NCBI GenBank assembly: GCA_040754075.1
Contig: JBFMDH010000004.1
Coordinates: forward strand, 186,001 to 250,000
Reading direction: 5' to 3'
Source: Acidobacteriota bacterium
GTDB taxonomy: Bacteria; Acidobacteriota; Blastocatellia; UBA7656
DNA length: 64,000 bases
The position numbers and the translations under genes are program-made. A model generated the notes under the pieces. The model was not told the origin of the DNA and ran no database searches. It was given only the letters and a program-made list of their open reading frames with translations. This document shows positions 35,166 through 44,984 of this stretch, piece after piece. Position 1 is the stretch's first letter, and each line of letters starts with the position of its first letter.

Positions 35166-35266
35166 AACCAATAACTTTCCGCCCTCAATTTCAGCCCTCC
35201 TGATTCAAGCCTTTTTAGTTCGTGGTTTAATTCAAATTCTAGCCCCGCTGAAGAATCAATACCGAT

Positions 35267-37282
35267 ATGGCGAAAACCGATACCGTAGCGAAACGCTTAG
35301 AAAAGGGCATTGCTAAATCCTCAAAAGTTCAACCTGTCGATGCGCCGCAAACCAATCTGTTGTTGCGAGCACTTGACCGAATGGATGTTTCGCGAGTCAT
35401 TCTCTTGCTTTGTTTACTCATTGGAATTTCATATGCAAATTCGCTGGGCGGCGATTTCGTTCATGATGATATTGACCAGATTCTCAAAAACCCCGATATA
35501 CGCAGTTGGGATAATCTTAGCAAAGCCTTTACCACACACGTCTGGCAATTTCGCGAACGTCCCGAATGGTTGAGAATTCCGATTCCGCCGCCTTATTACC
35601 GCCCATTGTTTACGGTTTTGTTCACGGTTGAATACCAACTGTTCGGCATTTGGCAACAGGGCTGGCATCTGGTGAGTGTCTTACTGCATATCTTTTGTTC
35701 TATCGGTGTCTTTTTTGTCTTGATGCAGTTATCGCGCAACCGAATGATAGCCGTCATCACCGCAGCGATTTTTGCTGTCTATTCCATACACGTTGAATCC
35801 GTCAGTTGGATTAGCGGGGTGACCGACCCTTTATTTGGCACATTCTTTCTCTGGGCTTTTTATTTTTATTTGCGCTACAAAGAAGAGCAGAAAACCCGGT
35901 TGTTGATTTATTCCACTTTGCTTTTTGCCGGGGCGGCGTTTTCCAAAGAAACCGCATTGACCTTTGTGCCCCTGATTTTTGTTTTTGAAATCATCGGATT
36001 TAATCATGATTCACCATCAGGCGGATCGCTTAAAAAATCCAAAGGCTCCTTTGATTTCATCGCTTCGCTAAAAAAAGCTGTGGTGATGAGTTTGCCATAT
36101 GCGGGTGTAGTTGTTGTCTATTTGCTTGCCCGTTTTCTGGTGCTTGGAAGTTTAACCTGGTATAACCCAGCCGCGTACCATGGGCCGCGTATTCATATAC
36201 TCTGGACATTGCCATGGGTCGTTTGTACCTACCTGCTACATCTGCTTTTTCCGTTTAATATGAGCATTGCTTATGCGACCGATTATGTGAAATCGCCCGC
36301 GTCGGCAAGCTTTATTTTTCCGACGCTGGCACTGCTGATCATCACCGGCAGTTTGATTTATTATCACTCCAGAATCAGCAAAGCGGTGTGGCAGGCATTC
36401 GCTTTTTTGGTTGTTCCGTTGCTGTTGGTTTTCGATATTCGCCAGCTGTCGGTCGAATACCTGATTGCTGACCGTTATCTTTATCTTTCAGTGGTTGGTT
36501 TCGGATATCTCATTGCAATGGGCATCGCGAAATTAGCCGACAAAGAAGAGCAACGCATTCATCGACAGATGAAAACACCATCGGCTGTCGAACGCCTCGG
36601 TTTAAGCTCGGCGTTGGTGATTATCCTGTTGACGTTTTCAATTGTCGTGACGACCAGAGAGAATCAAGCGTGGGCAGATGGTTATTCGCTATGGGCGGCG
36701 GCGGCGCGCGTGCGCCCGAATTTCTGGGCGACGCATTACAATGCCGGACTTGAACTCATTAAAGCCAAGCGATTTGCGGAAGCTCGCGACGCCCTGCTTC
36801 GCGCCGCTGACATTACTGCCGCAGAGCCGACGGTGTTTAATGAACTCGGGCAGGCTTATATGGGACTCGGTGAAAACTCGCGGGCGATAGAGAGTTTTAA
36901 ACGCGCGCTCGATATTGACCCTGAGACTTTTGAAGCCCTCAATAATCTCGGCACGATTTATTTCAATTCCGGCGATTTCGTTTCAGCCGAACGCTATTTT
37001 AAATCTTCACTGTCGCTGAAGCCGCAAGCGGTATCTTCGCGCTTCAATCTGGCAATGTGTTACAGCCGTCAAAATCGTTTCCAGGAAGCGATTCCTGAAT
37101 TGGAAAATTCGGCTAAGTATGCGCCCGATGATGGCGAAGTCTTATACGAACTCGGTCTCGCTTATGAAAAGGTTGGGCGCAAAACCGATGCTCTTGCCAC
37201 CTGGCAAAAAGCCTCGGCGCTCAAGAATACAGAGGCGTTGCGTAATAAAATTAATGACGGGTTAAATCGCCTGAGAAGTTAA
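35267..37282 (+). CDS. GT-C-type membrane glycosyltransferase with C-terminal TPR (TMTC-like)
   Basis: The 671-residue protein has about ten membrane helices (about 40-470). The first outer loop contains GDFVHDDIDQILKNP and a YYRPLFTVLFTVEYQLFG segment, as in the TMTC/GT-C protein O-mannosyltransferase group, where the acidic pair in loop 1 is catalytic. About five TPR repeats follow (about 485-660; for example PTVFNELGQAYMGLGENSRAIESF, quoted in part as AYMGLGENSRAIESF). Such proteins transfer sugars from a polyprenyl carrier to exported proteins. Its position after three pilin genes suggests pilin or filament glycosylation, which is inference. Confidence 0.78.
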   Translation: MAKTDTVAKRLEKGIAKSSKVQPVDAPQTNLLLRALDRMDVSRVILLLCLLIGISYANSLGGDFVHDDIDQILKNPDIRSWDNLSKAFTTHVWQFRERPEWLRIPIPPPYYRPLFTVLFTVEYQLFGIWQQGWHLVSVLLHIFCSIGVFFVLMQLSRNRMIAVITAAIFAVYSIHVESVSWISGVTDPLFGTFFLWAFYFYLRYKEEQKTRLLIYSTLLFAGAAFSKETALTFVPLIFVFEIIGFNHDSPSGGSLKKSKGSFDFIASLKKAVVMSLPYAGVVVVYLLARFLVLGSLTWYNPAAYHGPRIHILWTLPWVVCTYLLHLLFPFNMSIAYATDYVKSPASASFIFPTLALLIITGSLIYYHSRISKAVWQAFAFLVVPLLLVFDIRQLSVEYLIADRYLYLSVVGFGYLIAMGIAKLADKEEQRIHRQMKTPSAVERLGLSSALVIILLTFSIVVTTRENQAWADGYSLWAAAARVRPNFWATHYNAGLELIKAKRFAEARDALLRAADITAAEPTVFNELGQAYMGLGENSRAIESFKRALDIDPETFEALNNLGTIYFNSGDFVSAERYFKSSLSLKPQAVSSRFNLAMCYSRQNRFQEAIPELENSAKYAPDDGEVLYELGLAYEKVGRKTDALATWQKASALKNTEALRNKINDGLNRLRS

Positions 37283-37332
37283 TGACTTTTAGAGATTGGC
37301 GATAGCTTTTCTCTTATAGGCGTTTGGTGGAG

Positions 37333-37740
37333 CTATTCGACACGTTCAGCGCGTCCACCATGTTTGACTATCACGCTTGGACGTTTGCTCGGCACCAGGG
37401 CGTGGCGCGTCCGTTCATTTGCTTGAAACATTTCCGAGCCGATGTTATCGCGGATGTAGTGGAGGAAATTTTCAAATTCGCGCTGCATCTGATTCATGCG
37501 TTCGCGCATGTTTAAAATAACCGACACGCCTGCCAGATTCACGCCCATATCGCGTGTAAGATTTAAAATAATTTCCAGACGTTCGATGTCTTCTTCAGTG
37601 TAATAACGGGTTCCTTTGGGCGAACGCGATGGTTTAATCAAGCCTTCGCGTTCATACAGCCTGAGCGTTTGTTGATGCACGCCATATTGTTCAGCAACGA
37701 CGCTGATGGTGAATTTCTTGGATTTCTTAGAGTTTCTCAT
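37333..37740 (-). CDS. hspR: HspR, MerR-family heat-shock repressor
   Basis: The 135-residue protein has the MerR-type winged helix (FTISVVAEQYGVHQQTLRLY, then EGLIKPSRSPKGTRYYTEED). The HspR-specific stretch RDMGVNLAGVSVILNMRERM follows, with a short coiled coil. HspR binds HAIR inverted repeats and represses the dnaK operon, using DnaK as co-repressor in Streptomyces. It is the last gene of the dnaK cluster here, as in actinobacteria, and a HAIR-like site overlaps the dnaK promoter. ATG 37740 is chosen over TTG 37758 because it begins the basic N terminus. The gene ends convergently 51 bases from the glycosyltransferase gene. Confidence 0.9.
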   Translation of the reverse strand: MRNSKKSKKFTISVVAEQYGVHQQTLRLYEREGLIKPSRSPKGTRYYTEEDIERLEIILNLTRDMGVNLAGVSVILNMRERMNQMQREFENFLHYIRDNIGSEMFQANERTRHALVPSKRPSVIVKHGGRAERVE

Positions 37741-37782
37741 AACCGTTACTCTGTTCAATATGGTATTGCCATCGTTTTTGGG

Positions 37783-38079
37783 TTAGGGTTCAACCTGCTT
37801 TTGCGTGCGTTCTTCATCATCACCTTTGCTGCCGGTTTCATGTCTGCCTTCATCCTGATCTTTCAAAAATTCAACTGCGGCGCGTTTGTTGCGCGTATCG
37901 CCGACAAATTTATCCAATTCCAACATTCCGGCTCGCAATAAAGATTGCTTGCTTTCAACCAATTCGTTTTCAAATTCCTGCGCTGTGCGATTGCGTCGTC
38001 GGTTATCCTCTCTGATTAACGCCCAGATCATCAGAACAAAGATAATGGCAACGACAACCCAGGCGATTAACTCATACAT
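37783..38079 (-). CDS. Small membrane protein in the dnaK cluster
   Basis: The 98-residue protein has one membrane helix at the N terminus (LIAWVVVAIIFVLMIWALI) and a charged, largely helical cytoplasmic tail ending in a Lys/Glu/Asp-rich region. I do not recognise the family. It lies between the DnaJ-like gene and hspR, 57 bases and 42 bases from them, so it is probably cotranscribed under heat-shock control. A role as a membrane-linked partner of the chaperones is speculation from position. Confidence 0.7.
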   Translation of the reverse strand: MYELIAWVVVAIIFVLMIWALIREDNRRRNRTAQEFENELVESKQSLLRAGMLELDKFVGDTRNKRAAVEFLKDQDEGRHETGSKGDDEERTQKQVEP

Positions 38080-38135
38080 AAAACCTCAATAGCGCGATTT
38101 TATACTCGCTAAAACCGAATCCCTCACGCTGCGTC

Positions 38136-39044
38136 TTATTCCAAACCCATTTCTGCGCGCGGATTCTCAGGGTTTTTCTTGGCGTACTCGTGCAGCAATT
38201 CTTTGGTCTCTTCGCTGATCACTTTCGGCAAAACAATTTTGACTTCAACATACTGATCGCCGCGCATGCCGTCGCCGCGTAAACTCGGCACCCCTTTTTC
38301 ACGCAAACGAAAACGCTGCCCCGATTGGGTTCCCGGCGGGATTTTAAGCCGCGCTTTGCCTCCAATGGTTGGCACTTCAATCTTTGCGCCAAGCGCCGCT
38401 TCGGGAACTGTAATCGGAATTGTGCAATAGATATTATCGCCTTTGCGTTTGAAATACGGATGTTGACCGACGTTGGTGACAATGAATAAATCGCCCGCCG
38501 CGCCGCCAAACAATCCGTTGTTGCCTTTTCCTGCTACCCGTATGCGTGAACCGGTATCGACCCCGGCAGGAATTTTAACGGAAATCTTTTCGCGTCCGTG
38601 GGTACGGGGAATTTCAACATTCAACGTGGTGCCATGCATGGCATCATCAAAAGAAATCGAAACCGGATATTCCAAATCCGCGCCGCGTTCGGCTTGGGTG
38701 TAGGCTTGCGAAGCGCGCCCGCGAAGATTCGAGAAAATTTCCGAAAAGACATCCTGAAAATTTCCGGCATCAAAACGCGAAAAATCAAAACCGCCACCGG
38801 CTGCGGCTTCCGCTGTGATGTTGTCTGAGTAATAGCCGAATTTATCGTAAATACCGCGCTTCTTTTCATCCGAGAGAATATCGAAAGCCTCGGAAATATC
38901 TTTGAACTTTTCCTCAGCGACTTTATCGCCGGGATTGACGTCCGGGTGATATTTCCGCGCCAATTTACGATAGGCTTTCTTTATCTCTTCGGGCTTGGCG
39001 TTACGTGAAACACCAAGCGCGGCATAATAATCTTTCTTGGACAT
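38136..39044 (-). CDS. DnaJ-family co-chaperone without zinc finger (CbpA-like)
   Basis: The 302-residue protein has a J domain (about 1-68, with the HPD motif in [11 protein letters not shown]) and a Gly/Phe-containing linker. Two C-terminal beta-sandwich substrate domains follow (for example [19 protein letters not shown] and [20 protein letters not shown]). The CxxCxGxG repeats of classical DnaJ are absent, so it is CbpA/class II-like. It stimulates DnaK ATPase and delivers clients. ATG 39044 starts the J domain directly; the 25-codon upstream extension is non-conserved. It lies 87 bases after dnaK on the same strand. Confidence 0.93.
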   Translation of the reverse strand: MSKKDYYAALGVSRNAKPEEIKKAYRKLARKYHPDVNPGDKVAEEKFKDISEAFDILSDEKKRGIYDKFGYYSDNITAEAAAGGGFDFSRFDAGNFQDVFSEIFSNLRGRASQAYTQAERGADLEYPVSISFDDAMHGTTLNVEIPRTHGREKISVKIPAGVDTGSRIRVAGKGNNGLFGGAAGDLFIVTNVGQHPYFKRKGDNIYCTIPITVPEAALGAKIEVPTIGGKARLKIPPGTQSGQRFRLREKGVPSLRGDGMRGDQYVEVKIVLPKVISEETKELLHEYAKKNPENPRAEMGLE

Positions 39045-39064
39045 AACGCTTTGTGCTGGTGCTT

Positions 39065-39120
39065 GGTGCTTTGCCTGTATGTTTAATCTGAGAATGGCTA
39101 AACACAAAGTGCAAAGCACC
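39065..39120. repeat. Inverted repeat in the dnaK-dnaJ spacer
   Basis: GGTGCTTTGC (39065-39074) is perfectly complementary to GCAAAGCACC (39111-39120). The hairpin would form in the mRNA between the dnaK stop and the DnaJ-like start, and could set the ratio of the two products by stabilising or attenuating the message. Confidence 0.55.
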
Positions 39121-39131
39121 CAGCGCCATTA

Positions 39132-41042
39132 CTATTTCTTGTCATCAACATCAACAAAATCGGCGTCGATGACATCGTCACCGCCACCCCCGCCAGTGTT
39201 GCTGCCTGCGGCTGCTCCACTGGCGCTACCGCCTGCTTGACTTGATGCCGTCTGTTGATACATCACTTCGGCAATCTTATGCGAAGATTTCGCCAATTGC
39301 TCGAACGCCGCGTTGATTTCATCGGCGCTTTGCGATTCGAGTTTGCCTTTGGCTTCAGTAATCGCTGCCTCAACTTCGGTGATGGTCGAAGCATCAATCT
39401 TGTCGCGGTTATCGGCAATAGTCTTCTCGATTTGATAAATCATGCCATCGAGTTTGTTGCGCGCTTCGATGCGTTCGCGCTCGCGCTTGTCTTCGTCGGC
39501 ATGTGATTCGGCATCGCGCATCATGCGGTCAATCTCTTCTTTCGATAGACCGGACGAAGCGGTGATGGTGATTTTCTGTTCGCGTCCGGTGCCCAAATCT
39601 TTCGCAGAGACATTGGCAATGCCATTGGCATCAATGTCGAAAGCGACTTCAATTTGCGGCATACCACGCGGCGCGGGCGGAATGCCAACCAGATGGAATT
39701 TGCCGAGCGTGCGGTTTTGTCCAGCCATCGAGCGTTCGCCCTGCAACACATGAACTTCAACCGAGGTTTGATTGTCTGATGCGGTCGAAAAGACTTCCGA
39801 TTTGCGGGTCGGAATCGTGGTGTTGCGATCAATCAATTTGGTGAACACTCCGCCAAGCGTTTCAATACCGAGTGAAAGCGGAGTGACGTCAAGCAACAAT
39901 AAATCTTTGACTTCGCCGCCCAGAACGCCTGCCTGAATGGCTGCGCCAACGGCGACCACTTCGTCAGGGTTGACGCCCTTGTGGGGGTCTTTGCCGAAGA
40001 ATTCTTTCACCATCTGCTGAACTTTCGGAATGCGCGTCGAACCGCCAACCAGCACGACTTCATCAATCTGATTGGGTTTCAATCCCGCATCATTCAATGC
40101 CGCTTTACAAGGTTCAATGGTGCGACGCAGCAGGTCGTCAACCAGTTGCTCGAATCTGGCGCGCGTCAACTTCATAACCAGGTGTTTGGGGCCTGAAGCA
40201 TCGGCGGTGATAAACGGCAGGTTGATTTCCGATTCCATCGTCGATGAGAGTTCAATTTTGGCTTTTTCCGCGGCTTCTTTCAGGCGTTGCAAAGCCATCT
40301 TGTCTTTCGACAAATCAATGCCCTGATCTTTTTTGAATTCATCAATGATCCAATCAATCAGTCGTTGATCAATGTTATCACCGCCAAGGTGGGTGTCGCC
40401 GTTGGTCGATTTCACCTCAACGACGCCTTCGCCGACTTCGAGAATCGAAATATCGAAAGTGCCGCCGCCAAAGTCGAAAACCGCAATGGTTTCGTCTTTC
40501 TTCTTATCGAGACCGTAAGCCAGAGCCGCAGCCGTCGGTTCGTTGACGATGCGCAAGACTTCCAGTCCGGCAATCCGCCCAGCGTCTTTGGTCGCCTGAC
40601 GTTGCGAGTCATTAAAGTAAGCGGGCACCGTGATGACTGCCTGCGTCACTTTTTGACCGAGATGGTCTTCGGCTGCCTGTTTCAATTTTTGCAAAATCAT
40701 TGCAGAAATTTCCGGTGGCGACCATTCTTTGCCACCCGCAGCGATACGAACATCATTTCCAGCCGGGGTGACTTTGTAAGGAATCATCTTCATCTCTTCG
40801 TTGACTTCATCATAACGTCGCCCCATAAATCGCTTGATTGAATAGACCGTATTTTCAGGATTGGTGACGGCTTGGCGCTTTGCCACTTGCCCGACTAAGC
40901 GATTGCCATCTTTGGTGAATGCGACGACCGAGGGCGTGGTGCGCGACCCTTCGGCGTTGGTGATGACAACAGGTTCACCGCCTTCCATTACAGCAACTAC
41001 AGAATTCGTTGTACCCAGGTCAATGCCTATTATTTTACTCAT
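39132..41042 (-). CDS. dnaK: Chaperone DnaK (Hsp70)
   Basis: The 636-residue protein opens with [20 protein letters not shown] and has the Hsp70 signatures [16 protein letters not shown] (about 192-207) and [17 protein letters not shown] (about 333-349). It has the substrate-binding domain ([17 protein letters not shown]) and a Gly-rich tail ending in an acidic [14 protein letters not shown]-like motif. Length and motifs are complete. It refolds or protects proteins with the DnaJ-like partner downstream. GGAGG lies 11 bases before the ATG. grpE, normally beside it, is not in this cluster or elsewhere in the window. Confidence 0.98.
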   Translation of the reverse strand: MSKIIGIDLGTTNSVVAVMEGGEPVVITNAEGSRTTPSVVAFTKDGNRLVGQVAKRQAVTNPENTVYSIKRFMGRRYDEVNEEMKMIPYKVTPAGNDVRIAAGGKEWSPPEISAMILQKLKQAAEDHLGQKVTQAVITVPAYFNDSQRQATKDAGRIAGLEVLRIVNEPTAAALAYGLDKKKDETIAVFDFGGGTFDISILEVGEGVVEVKSTNGDTHLGGDNIDQRLIDWIIDEFKKDQGIDLSKDKMALQRLKEAAEKAKIELSSTMESEINLPFITADASGPKHLVMKLTRARFEQLVDDLLRRTIEPCKAALNDAGLKPNQIDEVVLVGGSTRIPKVQQMVKEFFGKDPHKGVNPDEVVAVGAAIQAGVLGGEVKDLLLLDVTPLSLGIETLGGVFTKLIDRNTTIPTRKSEVFSTASDNQTSVEVHVLQGERSMAGQNRTLGKFHLVGIPPAPRGMPQIEVAFDIDANGIANVSAKDLGTGREQKITITASSGLSKEEIDRMMRDAESHADEDKRERERIEARNKLDGMIYQIEKTIADNRDKIDASTITEVEAAITEAKGKLESQSADEINAAFEQLAKSSHKIAEVMYQQTASSQAGGSASGAAAGSNTGGGGGDDVIDADFVDVDDKK

Positions 41043-41364
41043 TTTCTTATAAGCCTCCGATTTTTATAAGGTCGAAGCTATCTTAAAAATTTGAGTGTGT
41101 TATTGTCAAGTTTTTTGTTTGTTGGTCAGTCAAAAAGCTAGCTTGAATGATTGAAAATGCCGGTTTATCCCGTCGTCAAGATAATTTAAAGCGAGAAAAC
41201 CCTGTTTAGAGAGTTTTATTCCTATCAATTTTAGTTCTTAAAAATTTTACGATTTCTGCATTGTTTTTACTTTGATTTACGTCTGTTGGTTAGCGGGGGT
41301 AGTTGAAATTACCTGAGTTGATAAAATTCTTAAAAAGTAACCGAAATTGCAAAGGAGAAGTGCG
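41043..41364. other. Divergent regulatory region of dnaK and the BON-protein gene
   Basis: This 322-base region has no gene. It holds the dnaK promoter with its HAIR-like operator (41080-41110, minus strand). On the other side it holds AT-rich DNA with AAAGGAGAAG just before ATG 41365. No promoter for the BON gene could be assigned with confidence. Confidence 0.6.
41080..41110 (-). promoter_or_regulatory. dnaK promoter overlapped by a HAIR-like HspR operator
   Basis: On the minus strand TTGACA (41109-41104) and TAAGAT (41085-41080) are 18 bases apart, a good sigma-70-type promoter 38 bases upstream of the dnaK start. CTTGACA-N7-ACTCAAA (41110-41090) matches the HAIR consensus CTTGAGT-N7-ACTCAAG at 11 of 14 arm positions with the exact 7-base spacer. 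It covers the -35 box, so HspR binding would block RNA polymerase. Confidence 0.72.
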
Positions 41365-41721
41365 ATGAAAAAAATAACCTCACTGTTTTTAGTCGTTTGG
41401 CTATTAGCGATTGCCGGATTTGCGGTTCAGGAAGGAAAAACCACCACCAAAAAAGCCTCTACAAAAGAGAGCGTTGACTGCTCAAAAGTGGATGATGCAA
41501 AAATCGCGGCTGATGTGAAAGAGAAATTCGCCAATACTAAGACCCTGAAGGATGCCGGCATTGAAGTTGCGGTTCAGGGTGGTAAAGTGACGCTTACCGG
41601 AAAAGTTCAAAAAGGGGCGACCAAAGGGTTAGCCACACGCCAGGCAAAACGGGTTTCATGTGTCAAAGATGTTGTAAATGAAATAGCGGTCGAGAGTGCG
41701 CCTACGAAAAGCACAAAGTGA
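41365..41721 (+). CDS. Exported BON-domain protein
   Basis: The 118-residue protein has a Sec signal peptide (ITSLFLVVWLLAIAGFA) and a Lys/Thr-rich linker. A single BON domain (about 45-115) follows: IAADVKEKFANTKTLKDAGI, VAVQGGKVTLTGKV and VSCVKDVVNEIAV. BON domains bind phospholipid or help stabilise the envelope; OsmY of E. coli is a periplasmic example. Two cysteines (in DCSKVDD and VSCVKD) may form a disulfide. ATG 41365 follows AAAGGAGAAGTGCG. It is monocistronic, ending at a strong terminator. Confidence 0.85.
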   Translation: MKKITSLFLVVWLLAIAGFAVQEGKTTTKKASTKESVDCSKVDDAKIAADVKEKFANTKTLKDAGIEVAVQGGKVTLTGKVQKGATKGLATRQAKRVSCVKDVVNEIAVESAPTKSTK

Positions 41722-41738
41722 AGTCTGCTATTTTTGCT

Positions 41739-41779
41739 ACCACGCGCAGGTGAAGGTTATCTGCGCGTGGTGTTTTTTT
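41739..41779 (+). terminator. Rho-independent terminator of the BON-protein gene
   Basis: ACCACGCGCAG (41739-41749) pairs perfectly with CTGCGCGTGGT (41761-41771) across an 11-base loop and is followed by GTTTTTTTA. Confidence 0.92.
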
Positions 41780-41825
41780 ATCGCCTGAACCCTTCCCATT
41801 TCACTAACCTGGCGAGGAATCCGAA

Positions 41826-44800
41826 ATGAAAAGCCTTGAATGGAAACCTGTAGTTGCGACCTTGTTACTCTCGGTTTTGCTGCTTGGGCAAATCGCTTAC
41901 CCGGATGATTTGGACAACCTCATTTTTACCGGTGAAGTTAAAGATAACGCGCAGGCGGTGATCATTTCAGCGAAGGTGCAGGTACGCAACCTCGCGACCC
42001 ATATCGAGCGACAGGTTGAAACCGATACTCGTGGACAATTTAAAATTCTGGTAAGCGAACCGGGGCGTTATGAGATTAAAGTGAGCGCCGAAGGTTTCAA
42101 GGAAGCCACTAAACAATTCGACACCGTAACCGGTCGCAAAATCGTTGCGGATTTTATATTGATACCCGCAGGTATTACCGAACAAATGGTCGTTCAAGCG
42201 GCAACTGGTTTGTCGATTGATACGACGCGCACCGTCGCAGGTGACACCGTTGACCGTAAAGAGCTTGAGAGTTTGCCGATTCTCAATCGCGACCCCCTGC
42301 AACTCATTTTTCTATTAGGGGGCGCAAGCGAAGCGCCGCTCTCGACGGCTGAGCTTGCAGATGAAGGTCGCGGGGTATTTCTCAGAAACTCACCCGAAGA
42401 AGCCGGAATTTTTTCGCTCACAGGTGCGCCGGCGACTTCCAACAACATCACCATTGATGGATTCGATAATAATGATGACCGCGCGGCGCGCGAACGCATC
42501 AAACTTTCACCCGAAAACCTCGCCGAAATGCAAATCATCACCAATCAATACGCCGCAGAATACGGACGCGCTTCGGGCGGACGTATCAATTTGCGCACGC
42601 GCAGCGGCGGCGCAACTTTTCACGGTGAAGCCTACAGCTATTTCAGCGATGAATCTTTGAATGCCAACACCTATTTTCGCAACGCCCGTGGACTCGGACG
42701 CATTCCACAATCGGAATATCGTAATGGCGCAGTTTTTTCCGGGCACCTCATCAACCAAAAAAATTTTTTCTTTGTCGGGTTTGAAAGATTAGAGGTTAGC
42801 GATTTTGCCGAAATCAACACCTTTGTGCCAACCCAAAGCCATCCGCTTTTTGCTCTGCCAAAACCCAACACGCCATTTTCTTCAACCGAGCAAGTCGGAT
42901 TGCTGTTTGAAGAAATCTCGACGCCGGAAACCAATAACACTTTGAATGCCCGCGCCGATTTCAATTTGTCGAATTCGCATACTGCGGCTTTGCGATTCGA
43001 TTTATCGCGTGGAGAAAATAAACGCGGATTTTCAGGGGGCAGCCGTCTGGCGGAAACCCTGCTGATTGCCGGACGCAATTCCGACTCCTTGAGCTTCACG
43101 GATAATTGGATATTGTCGAATCATCTAATCAGCCAGATGCGCGCGCAGTTTTCGCGATTGTTGCCGCGTTCGAGCGCCGAGATTGATTCCATTGGCGTCA
43201 TCATCAACGAACCGAGCCGGGTCGTTGCCGGAGCGTTTACCGGCAGCGATTCCGCACCGGCTTTTTCACGAGAAGAACGACGCGGGCAAATTCAAGATAA
43301 CCTGTCGCTCATTCGCGGCGCGCATTTCATCAAGACCGGATTCGATGTTCAGTTGGTGCGTTCAACTTTCAATAATTTATTCGCCACCGGCGGACAATAT
43401 ACCTTTGAAACCGTTGATGATTTTCTTGCCAATCGCCCGTCGCGATTCATTCAACGGTTCGATACCACCAGCCGCGCGCGTAACAATGTTATTGGTTTAT
43501 TTGTTCAGGACGAATGGCGCATCAAACCGAATCTCACTCTCGCTTACGGCGCGCGTTGGGACAGTGAATCGATTTTGAATGACCGCAATAATTTCAGCCC
43601 GCGCCTGGCAATCGCCTGGGACCCGTTTGGCGGCGCGCTGTCGCGGTCGAAAAAATTTGCGCCGGGAAAAACCTTAATCCGCGCGGGCTTTGGTCTTTTT
43701 TACAACCGCGCCTTGCTCAGAACGATTGATGATTTTTCGCTCGGCAAATCATCCATCACCGTTGATTCAAATATCACCCCCGATATTTTATCATCCGTGC
43801 AGTTTCCCAATCCGATACTCGATAACACCCTCGTTCAACGTTACGGCGTGGTTGAAACAGACTTTCTTAGACGCATCAGTCCTGACCTTGAAATTCCTTA
43901 CACCTTGCAAACCGGCATTGGCATTGAACGACAATTAAGTAAAAACGCCGTCGTCACTATTGATTACATTTTCACACGCGGCATGCATCTGTGGCGCGAA
44001 ACCAATATCAATGCGCCGCGCCTGCCCGCAGGGTTTGCCAGTTTTACCGAGTATTTATTAAGTCGCGATTTTGATAACCGTCCGGTTCAAGGCGCGCGCC
44101 CGATTATCAACGCCAATGCCGATATTGTGCGCTTCGATTTGGGGACGAACACTTCAACGGCTTCAAGCGCCATTCAATCCATCAACGGCATACGCCTTTT
44201 AACTCTCGGATTGAACACCCAGCGTTCAAGCAACCTCAGCACGGTGTTGAGAATTTTGCGAAACCTCAGACCCGACCCATCGCTTACCCAAGTTGAACTT
44301 CTCGAATCAACCGGCAATTCCTTTTATCACGGCGGGATTTTTTCCTTACGCTATCGTCTATCAAATTGGGCGACGTTGCGAACGGTTTATACGCTATCGA
44401 AATTTATTGATGAAGGCACCACCAACACCGCCTCGCCGCAAAATTTAAGTGACCGACGGGCTGAGCGAAGTTTATCTTTGCAAGACCAGCGGCATCGCTT
44501 CACCTTGAGCGGCATTTTTCAACTGCCAAAAATCAAAATCACTCTCGCGCCGATTTTTTCCCTCGGTTCGGCAAGACCTTTCAATATCGGCGCAGGCTTT
44601 GATCGCAATTTGAATGATATTGCAAACGACCGCCCCAATTTCATTTCAGAGATTGCGAGACCGGTTTGGCGAAAGCCCAATTCCAATGCGGCAACGGATG
44701 TGAAAAGCGCCCTCGCGCTTGCTCCCTTGGGTTCGGATGGCAACTTGCCGCGCAATTACGGCAGAGGACCCGGCACCTTTACTTTCAATATTCGCGCATC

Positions 44801-44984
44801 GAGAACCTTTCACTTGACAGAACAAATTCGCCTGCGTCCGGCGATTGATGTGTTCAATGTATTAAATCACACGGTCTTTAATTTTGGTTCGGAATTCGTT
44901 GATCGCGACGACGCAGATTTTCTCGTCCCGCGCCGTACCCAACGCCCACGCACCATTCAATTGAATGTAAAGGTGGATTTTTAA
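41826..44984 (+). CDS. Oar-like TonB-dependent outer-membrane receptor with carboxypeptidase-regulatory domain
   Basis: The 1052-residue protein has a signal peptide. An N-terminal carboxypeptidase-regulatory-like beta-sandwich (about 28-118; FTGEVKDNAQAVIISAKVQV) follows, then a plug domain (about 125-250, with TIDGFDNNDDRAARERIKLS and AEYGRASGGRINLRTRSGGA). The 22-stranded barrel ends in an aromatic-rich strand (IQLNVKVDF). This architecture is characteristic of Acidobacteria and Bacteroidetes/myxobacterial Oar proteins. The ligand (glycan, peptide or other) is unknown, and no SusD partner lies nearby. C-terminal Phe fits BAM-dependent insertion. The weak GGCGAGGA upstream serves as ribosome-binding site. 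Confidence 0.9.
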   Translation: MKSLEWKPVVATLLLSVLLLGQIAYPDDLDNLIFTGEVKDNAQAVIISAKVQVRNLATHIERQVETDTRGQFKILVSEPGRYEIKVSAEGFKEATKQFDTVTGRKIVADFILIPAGITEQMVVQAATGLSIDTTRTVAGDTVDRKELESLPILNRDPLQLIFLLGGASEAPLSTAELADEGRGVFLRNSPEEAGIFSLTGAPATSNNITIDGFDNNDDRAARERIKLSPENLAEMQIITNQYAAEYGRASGGRINLRTRSGGATFHGEAYSYFSDESLNANTYFRNARGLGRIPQSEYRNGAVFSGHLINQKNFFFVGFERLEVSDFAEINTFVPTQSHPLFALPKPNTPFSSTEQVGLLFEEISTPETNNTLNARADFNLSNSHTAALRFDLSRGENKRGFSGGSRLAETLLIAGRNSDSLSFTDNWILSNHLISQMRAQFSRLLPRSSAEIDSIGVIINEPSRVVAGAFTGSDSAPAFSREERRGQIQDNLSLIRGAHFIKTGFDVQLVRSTFNNLFATGGQYTFETVDDFLANRPSRFIQRFDTTSRARNNVIGLFVQDEWRIKPNLTLAYGARWDSESILNDRNNFSPRLAIAWDPFGGALSRSKKFAPGKTLIRAGFGLFYNRALLRTIDDFSLGKSSITVDSNITPDILSSVQFPNPILDNTLVQRYGVVETDFLRRISPDLEIPYTLQTGIGIERQLSKNAVVTIDYIFTRGMHLWRETNINAPRLPAGFASFTEYLLSRDFDNRPVQGARPIINANADIVRFDLGTNTSTASSAIQSINGIRLLTLGLNTQRSSNLSTVLRILRNLRPDPSLTQVELLESTGNSFYHGGIFSLRYRLSNWATLRTVYTLSKFIDEGTTNTASPQNLSDRRAERSLSLQDQRHRFTLSGIFQLPKIKITLAPIFSLGSARPFNIGAGFDRNLNDIANDRPNFISEIARPVWRKPNSNAATDVKSALALAPLGSDGNLPRNYGRGPGTFTFNIRASRTFHLTEQIRLRPAIDVFNVLNHTVFNFGSEFVDRDDADFLVPRRTQRPRTIQLNVKVDF

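Noticed and set aside
40287-40841. 184-codon plus-strand frame opposite dnaK
   Set aside because: Antisense shadow of a fully conserved Hsp70 gene.
42671-43099. 142-codon minus-strand frame over the Oar-like receptor
   Set aside because: Antisense shadow; no start signal and the plus-strand product is continuous and conserved-looking.
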